A stretch of 64,000 nucleotides of DNA from the NCBI RefSeq assembly GCF_051055405.1, contig NZ_CP167068.1:1984001-2048000 (forward strand), given 5' to 3'. Positions 59,148 to 64,000 of this stretch are shown one piece after another. This stretch comes from Pseudolachnospira sp051055405. Its GTDB lineage: Bacteria > Bacillota > Clostridia > Lachnospirales > Lachnospiraceae. Position numbers and translations under genes: made by a program. The first letter of the stretch is position 1; each line of letters opens with the position of its first letter. The notes under the pieces are model-generated. The model was not told the origin of the DNA, did not search any database, and saw only the letters and a program-made list of their open reading frames with translations.

Positions 59148-60164
59148 TTACCGTCCCATTTTTTTCCTGTCCGCTTCCCGTTTTTCCGCTACTTCTTCTC
59201 CAAATAGACATCGATAAAAATGCCCTTGGGACACCTCTTTCAGGGAAATCTCCTGCCTAGAACACGCTTCTTTTGCGTAGGGACAGCGTGGAGCAAATTT
59301 ACACCCTTTGGGAAGGTCTGCGGGATCCGGCATCAATCCACGGATGGCCTTCAGCCGTTTTTCCTTTCCCGCCAAACGGGGAAGGGACGCAAACAAGCCC
59401 TCCGTATAGGGATGCATGTATTCATTGAAGATATGGGCTACCGTTCCTGTCTCCACAATCTCTCCAGCATAGATGATGGAAACCCGATCGCACATCTCTG
59501 CCACAACGCCTAGATCATGGGTAATCAGCAGCATAGCCGTTCCCAATTCCCGCTTTAAATCGTTCATCATATCCAGTACCTGAGCCTGGATCGTAACATC
59601 CAGAGCCGTGGTAGGTTCGTCCGCAATCAACAGTTCCGGATTGCAGGCCAGGGCGATGGCGATTACGATCCGCTGCTTCATTCCCCCGGAGAACTGATGG
59701 GGGTATTCAAAATACCGTTCTCTCGGAATTCCCACCTTTTCCAAGGTATTGGCGGCCAAACGCTGCGCCTCTTTTTTTGACACATCCTTATGAAGAGCGA
59801 TGGACTCTGCGATTTGGTCTCCGATGTATTCGATGGGGTTTAAAGCCGTCATGGGGTCCTGGAAAATCATAGAAATTTTATTTCCTCTGATCTTTTGCAT
59901 ATCGGAGAGTTTTTTCTCCAGCAGATTATCGCCCTCAAAGAAAATCTTTCCTCCCATGATTTTTCCCGGCGGATCCGGAATCAGTTGAAGAATTCCCAGA
60001 GCAATGGTGGTTTTTCCTGCTCCAGTCTCCCCTACCAATCCCATGGTCTCGCCCCGCTTTAAAGAGAGACTGACATCATTTACCGCATGGACGGTACGTT
60101 CCTTTGTAATATATTGAATGGACAAATCCTCGATCTTTAATACTTCATCTCTATGTTCTGCCAT
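59148..60164 (-). CDS. Oligopeptide-type ABC transporter ATPase (DppD/OppD type)
   Basis: 338 residues. Walker A GETGAGKT near 41-48, canonical signature FSGGMKQRIVIAIAL near 157-171, Walker B LLIADEPTTALDVT near 178-191, and a C-terminal Cys cluster CKFAPRCPYAKEAC near 298-311. It forms the nucleotide-binding pair with the DppF-type protein. Coordinated with the permease gene dppC (12 bp upstream). Confidence 0.93.
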   Translation of the reverse strand: MAEHRDEVLKIEDLSIQYITKERTVHAVNDVSLSLKRGETMGLVGETGAGKTTIALGILQLIPDPPGKIMGGKIFFEGDNLLEKKLSDMQKIRGNKISMIFQDPMTALNPIEYIGDQIAESIALHKDVSKKEAQRLAANTLEKVGIPRERYFEYPHQFSGGMKQRIVIAIALACNPELLIADEPTTALDVTIQAQVLDMMNDLKRELGTAMLLITHDLGVVAEMCDRVSIIYAGEIVETGTVAHIFNEYMHPYTEGLFASLPRLAGKEKRLKAIRGLMPDPADLPKGCKFAPRCPYAKEACSRQEISLKEVSQGHFYRCLFGEEVAEKREADRKKMGR

Positions 60165-60176
60165 ATCAGCTGCCTC

Positions 60177-61058
60177 CTAATCTTTCAGTCTGGGATCCAA
60201 AGCGTCCCGCAGCCCGTCCCCCAGCAGATTAAAGCCATAAACGGTCAACATGATAGCCAGACCAGGAAATACGGTCAAATGCCAATAGTCACGGATATAC
60301 GCCCGCCCCGCGGAAAGCATGGCCCCCCATTCCGGGCTCGGCGGCTGGATTCCAAGCCCGATAAAGCTAAGGCCTGCCGCAGATAGAATGCTGGTGGAAA
60401 TGTTCAAAGTAAACTGAATCAGCATGGGAGCAAACGAATTGGGGAACACGTACTTCAACATGATCCGGGCGTCGCTGGCATCCACCGCTCTCGCCGCTTC
60501 GATGTATTCCTCGCCCCTTACAGACAAAACCGCGGCCCGCGTCGTCCTGGTAAAACGCCCGATATTGGAGATACCGATGGCGATGGTGGTATTGACAATG
60601 CCGGAGCCCAGAGTCGCCGCGATGGCAATGGCTAAGAGGGTCGCCGGTATCGCCAAAAGGATATCGATAAAGCGCATGATCACATTGTCGACAATCCCTC
60701 CGTAATATCCGGCCACCGTGCCCAAAACGCCTCCCACGATAGCGGAAATCATAACTGCCAACGCTCCTACAAAAAGAGACGCTCTTGCCCCATAAATCAC
60801 CCTGCTCAGAATATCCCGCCCGAAATTGTCCGTGCCAAACCAGTGCGCCTTGCTAGGCCCCTGGAGCGCGTCGGAATAATTTTGAAAATCATAGTGGTAG
60901 GGCGCGATCTGATCTGCAAAAGCTGCTAGTAAAATGGCAAATAACACGATAAAGAGGCCAAACATGGCTAAACGATTTCTTTTCAAACGTTCCCAGGCAT
61001 CGCTCCAAAGACTCTTCTTTTTTACAAAATTTTCGGACTTTGCTTCTGCTGCTTTCAT
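60177..61058 (-). CDS. Oligopeptide-type ABC transporter permease (DppC type)
   Basis: 293 residues, about six hydrophobic spans. N-terminal cytosolic tail, GTDNFGRDILSRVIYGARASLFVG near 71-94, and EAA loop EYIEAARAVDASDARIMLKYVFPNS near 183-207 are typical of DppC/OppC. Its start overlaps the DppB gene by 4 bp (ATGA). Confidence 0.94.
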   Translation of the reverse strand: MKAAEAKSENFVKKKSLWSDAWERLKRNRLAMFGLFIVLFAILLAAFADQIAPYHYDFQNYSDALQGPSKAHWFGTDNFGRDILSRVIYGARASLFVGALAVMISAIVGGVLGTVAGYYGGIVDNVIMRFIDILLAIPATLLAIAIAATLGSGIVNTTIAIGISNIGRFTRTTRAAVLSVRGEEYIEAARAVDASDARIMLKYVFPNSFAPMLIQFTLNISTSILSAAGLSFIGLGIQPPSPEWGAMLSAGRAYIRDYWHLTVFPGLAIMLTVYGFNLLGDGLRDALDPRLKD

Positions 61059-62038
61059 GCCGGATCCTCCTCTCCCAGTTCTGCAATCAACTTCTTCTTC
61101 CGGTTCGCTCCCCCGTATTGAGACTTAATTCTCGGATCCACAAAGGCGTATATAATATCCACGCATAAATTTACCAGAGAAAACACAATCGCGATAAACA
61201 ATACGCCGCCTCTCACTGCTGGATAGTCTCGATAGGAAATGGAGTCTACCAGATATTTTCCCAATCCGGGAATAGAAAACACCGTTTCTACTACCATGGC
61301 GCCTCCCAGCTGGACGCCGATCCGAAGCCCGATGGCCGTAATAATCGGAATCATCGCATTTTTCAGCGCGTGTTTCGTGATAACCACTTTTTCATAAACG
61401 CCCTTTGCCCTGGCCGTCCGAATATAATCCTGGCGGATTACCTCCAACATGCTGGAACGAGTTGTTCTCATAATGATCGCCGCTCCATTGATTCCCACCG
61501 TAATCGCGGGCAAGATCCAATACTGAGGTCCATACCATCCGGTCGCCGGAAGCCATCCGAGCTTCAAGGCAAACAACTGTGCTAACAATAGTCCAATCCA
61601 GAAATTCGGCATGGAAATGCCCACCATTCCCACGACAGAACATACTTCATCCAAAATCGATCCCTTTTTCAACGCGGAAGCGATTCCCAAAGGAATTCCC
61701 AAAACAATGGCGAAAAGGATTCCCGCGAAGGTAAGGTTCATCGTCGTAGGGAAGCGTACTAAAATATCAGAAATTACTGGAAGATTGGTTCGGTAAGAAG
61801 TACCGAAATCTCCATGAAGGACCAAATTTTTAATATAATTGAAGCATTGAACCACGAGCGGATCGTTAAGTCCCATTTCTTCTCTTAAGGCCTCTACTTC
61901 TTCTACCGAGGCATTGTCTCCGAGAATCTGCCGGGCCGGATCTCCCGGCGTCATTTGCATGATAATAAATACAATGACGATTACGCCCAACATTACCGGA
62001 ATCATCATAAGCAAACGCTTTCCTATATATTTTCCCAA
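61055..62038 (-). CDS. Oligopeptide-type ABC transporter permease (DppB type)
   Basis: 327 residues if translated from TTG 62038, whose GGAGGG lies eight bases upstream. Starting there gives the usual N-terminus (GKYIGKRLLMMIPVMLGV) and a clear 19-bp gap to the oxidoreductase, whereas longer starts overlap that gene. Six hydrophobic spans; MTPGDPARQILGDNASVEEVEALREEMGLNDPL near 32-64 and the EAA loop DYIRTARAKGVYEKVVITKHALKNA near 206-230 are family hallmarks. Confidence 0.9.
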   Translation of the reverse strand: MGKYIGKRLLMMIPVMLGVIVIVFIIMQMTPGDPARQILGDNASVEEVEALREEMGLNDPLVVQCFNYIKNLVLHGDFGTSYRTNLPVISDILVRFPTTMNLTFAGILFAIVLGIPLGIASALKKGSILDEVCSVVGMVGISMPNFWIGLLLAQLFALKLGWLPATGWYGPQYWILPAITVGINGAAIIMRTTRSSMLEVIRQDYIRTARAKGVYEKVVITKHALKNAMIPIITAIGLRIGVQLGGAMVVETVFSIPGLGKYLVDSISYRDYPAVRGGVLFIAIVFSLVNLCVDIIYAFVDPRIKSQYGGANRKKKLIAELGEEDPA

Positions 62039-62057
62039 ACGTATTCCCTCCTTTTTA

Positions 62058-63320
62058 CTATATAATAGCGCCTTGACGGAGCAATTCTCGCTGCATACAT
62101 GCAACCGAAAAAACTTCGTTTTCTTTCGATAAGGCGGCGGCTACGCCGGCGGCATGCCCCGTAGCGAAACCACATCCCATCACACGAATCGCAGCATAAG
62201 CGATAAAATCCGCAGAAATGGTTCGTCCCCCACACCATAAATTGCATATATCACGGGCTTTCAAAGCTCCCACAGGGATATGAAACCATCCGCCGTCGGG
62301 AAGTTTTTCATAAGAATCCAATACCTGCGTACTTCGGTGTATCTCCGGAGACCATGCGCCTCTTGCCGCCGCCTTCTCAATTTTTTTTAAGCCCCATACG
62401 TCTTCTCCTGTTAAGACCTCCTCTCCTACTGTCCTTCTTCCTTCCCGAATACCGATGGAAGGACCCGTCTCAATGAGATGAATCCGCTCCATCCCAGGGT
62501 GGAATCTTTGCAGGGCAGTGACATAATATCTGGCTTGTTCCCTAGCCGATAATTCGATCTCTGTCAAAACCTGACACCCTAGATCGGTGTGGGAAAAACT
62601 GGGGATCAGCAGAACCACTATGTCCTCCCGCCCTCGGCGCATGATCCCGCCTGTCTCCTTTGCCAAATGGGGAATCCCCGCTTTCTTTCCCAACTGTACC
62701 GCGTTTGTCACGGACTGCCGCGTCACCTCTACGTCTGGAGAGACGCCGGATATTCTCATGGCCATCGTAGCTACCTGCCGCTTTCCATCTTCATCACCGA
62801 TGAAAACAGACGCGCCGGTCAGATGAGCCAACAGGGAATTTCCGCTGGTATCCACGAAACTGCCGCCCTCCAGAAAAAAACGCCCTTCATCGTCCACGCA
62901 TTCCACCCCGGTCAAGATTCCATCTCTGCTTGTGGCTCCTATCACCTGACAATGCAGAAGGAAATCGGATTCCGATTGCCGCATCACACGATCTAAAGCC
63001 AGTTTCATGTATTCCGGGTCAAAAGTCAATACATGATTCCCTGCTTGGGAAATAACCGTGTCGCTTGGGTGCCCCAACCGCGCCAATTCTTCCCGGACCA
63101 TCGTTCCCACGCCGCCGGTTACCAAGATTGGCTCCTCTCCCCTGGTATAAAAGCCTCCCAAGCTATTGACTCCTGCATGGGTCCCTTCTCCGCCAAAGTA
63201 AGGACTTCGCTCTAACAAAATCGTTTTTGCCCCTGCCTGGGAAGCGCCTATCGCTGCCGCGACTCCTGCCACTCCGCCTCCCACTACTACTACGTCATAA
63301 CTACTATTCTTTCTCATCAT
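62058..63320 (-). CDS. FAD-dependent oxidoreductase
   Basis: 420 residues, no signal peptide. N-terminal dinucleotide fold VVVVGGGVAGVAAAIGASQAG near 10-30, then LERSPYFGGEGTHAGVNSLGG near 37-57. The C-terminal FAD segment is WCGGRTISADFIAYAAIRVMGCGFATGHAAGVAA near 369-402. It resembles the PF12831-type flavoproteins (fumarate reductase/xanthan lyase-associated fold). Such enzymes oxidise or reduce a range of organic substrates. It is the first gene of the eight-gene operon, 19 bp before the permease gene. The substrate is unknown. Confidence 0.87.
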   Translation of the reverse strand: MMRKNSSYDVVVVGGGVAGVAAAIGASQAGAKTILLERSPYFGGEGTHAGVNSLGGFYTRGEEPILVTGGVGTMVREELARLGHPSDTVISQAGNHVLTFDPEYMKLALDRVMRQSESDFLLHCQVIGATSRDGILTGVECVDDEGRFFLEGGSFVDTSGNSLLAHLTGASVFIGDEDGKRQVATMAMRISGVSPDVEVTRQSVTNAVQLGKKAGIPHLAKETGGIMRRGREDIVVLLIPSFSHTDLGCQVLTEIELSAREQARYYVTALQRFHPGMERIHLIETGPSIGIREGRRTVGEEVLTGEDVWGLKKIEKAAARGAWSPEIHRSTQVLDSYEKLPDGGWFHIPVGALKARDICNLWCGGRTISADFIAYAAIRVMGCGFATGHAAGVAAALSKENEVFSVACMQRELLRQGAII

Positions 63321-63375
63321 CCTTATCCTGTTGACATTTTTCCTTATATTTTTCCTTTACTCTCTGTTTGTCGCT

Positions 63376-63405
63376 ATATTAACATAATTTTTGTTATGTG
63401 TATAA
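63376..63405 (-). promoter_or_regulatory. Promoter with palindromic spacer, FAD oxidoreductase/ABC operon
   Basis: On the minus strand TTATAC (63405-63400), an 18-bp spacer and TAATAT (63381-63376). The spacer is filled by ACATAA-TTTTTG-TTATGT (63382-63399). An operator placed in the spacer is plausible; -35 is weak. Confidence 0.45.
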
Positions 63406-63463
63406 TATATATCTTTTATCTTTTTAATAATCCACCGCCTATATATTTTCTCCTATAAAAGGA

Positions 63464-63515
63464 CAAAAAAATAGGCCCCTTTTTCCATCTCCTCTGAGTT
63501 TGGAAAAAGAAGCCT
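63464..63515 (-). terminator. Terminator of the right-edge peptidase gene
   Basis: AGGC and TTTTTCCA pair with TGGAAAAA and GCCT around internal mismatches; on the minus strand the stem is followed by ATTTTTTTG. It lies 10 bp beyond the stop. Confidence 0.85.
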
Positions 63516-63524
63516 GTTTTACTT

Positions 63525-64000
63525 TTACCAACGCCGCCGTCTGCGCCGTTTCATTTTATAACGATTTCTAGATCTTCTCCGATGTCTAAGCTGATTCCAG
63601 TTATATACCACAAAGAACAAAGCGGCCAGCACCACGAGAACCGCCAGTCCAATCCCGCCCCATATCAGAAGCTTCTTCCAAGAAAATCCTTCTTCGGATT
63701 GCTCGTTCTGCTGCCCCGTGGTCTCGGTTTCTGAAGCAGACTGGGTAACCGGTTCCGGAGCCGCGCCGGTAAATGGAATACTCCCTGCTTCCTCTCCATT
63801 GATACGGTAGACGACACGGCCAGAGAAGCCTTCTGCTCCCTCGGCTTGTTCAATCTCAGCCGTCAGATTTTCCAGTTTAACCGTATTGGGAAGCACAATC
63901 CAAGCCGTCTCTTCCGGCACGGTGTATTCTACCTGCCTGCCGTCGGCCGTCAAAGTTTTTTTCTCGTCTAAACGCGTTTTCACATCATCCGCCATAGAAT
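63525..64000 (-). CDS. DacA-like D-Ala-D-Ala carboxypeptidase, C-terminal part (partial)
   Basis: The frame is open to the window edge; an internal ATG at 63995 is unlikely to be the true start. The first ~75 residues (EETAWIVLPNTVKLENLT; GFSGRVVYRINGEEAGSIPF) resemble the C-terminal beta domain of PBP5-type carboxypeptidases, compare DacF at 26931-28109. Then come a Ser/Glu-rich linker, one TM segment (KLLIWGGIGLAVLVVLAALFFVVY) and an Arg/Lys-rich tail (RRRSRNRYKMKRRRRRRW). So the enzyme would be membrane-anchored outside, with a basic cytoplasmic end. The peptidase domain itself is not in this window. Confidence 0.6.
   Translation of the reverse strand, partial: SMADDVKTRLDEKKTLTADGRQVEYTVPEETAWIVLPNTVKLENLTAEIEQAEGAEGFSGRVVYRINGEEAGSIPFTGAAPEPVTQSASETETTGQQNEQSEEGFSWKKLLIWGGIGLAVLVVLAALFFVVYNWNQLRHRRRSRNRYKMKRRRRRRW

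Overview
The window reads as chromosome of a spore-forming, anaerobic, low- to mid-GC Firmicute of the class Clostridia, most likely Lachnospiraceae-like (the family is an inference). Pointers are a SpoIIM-type protein, a SigG fragment, RNase Y, ScpA/ScpB, a perfect Firmicutes-type LexA box at recA, a TRAP transporter, a double-ATPase 2-hydroxyacyl-CoA dehydratase activator homologue, and AGGAGG ribosome sites with TTGACA/TATAAT promoters at 17-bp spacing. No rRNA, tRNA, CRISPR array, IS element or prophage was recognised.

Layout. 1-8.1 kb (minus): transglutaminase-like protein (cut by the left edge), DUF58 and MoxR ATPase, then UvrD/PcrA-like helicase, gltX and a LUD protein. 8.2-10.5 kb: wall-anchored surface protein. 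10.7-18.2 kb: a TRAP transporter with a Gfo/Idh/MocA dehydrogenase and a sugar isomerase, divergent from a membrane-bound AraC sensor. 18.3-20.2 kb (plus): small alarmone synthetase, ArsR regulator, a 5'-truncated sigG and a cluster of palindromes. 20.2-23.7 kb: aroD with a divergent LysR gene, HlyIII protein, Nudix-like protein. 23.7-30.6 kb (minus): proC, scpB, scpA, phosphoesterase, dacF-like peptidase, spoIIM, nudF, aminotransferase. 30.8-35.6 kb: P-type ATPase, esterase, divergent AraC regulator. 35.7-43.1 kb: rny, a Phd/RelE toxin-antitoxin pair whose toxin looks frameshifted, recA, lysA, pyk, rhomboid-like protein. 43.4-47.6 kb (plus): a 1409-residue dehydratase-activator fusion. 47.7-52.4 kb (minus): polyamine importer potABCD with an XRE-cupin regulator in front and a small acidic protein behind. 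52.6 kb (plus): lactonase. 53.7-63.3 kb (minus): an eight-gene operon with flavoprotein, oligopeptide-type ABC importer, type-B carboxylesterase and SLC13 carboxylate carrier. 63.5 kb to the right edge: C-terminal part of a DacA-like peptidase.

Most of the window is housekeeping gene content. The accessory interest lies in three transporter-enzyme loci of unknown substrate (TRAP, ABC/esterase/flavoprotein, AraC/esterase), the truncated sigG and its palindromes, the frameshifted toxin, and cis elements visible at base level: an 11-bp-phased operator in front of the polyamine operon, a matched inverted motif pair between the AraC gene and the esterase, and a palindrome that fills a promoter spacer. 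No clearly new defence or mobile system was found. Functions are assigned by reading motifs; no database search was possible.
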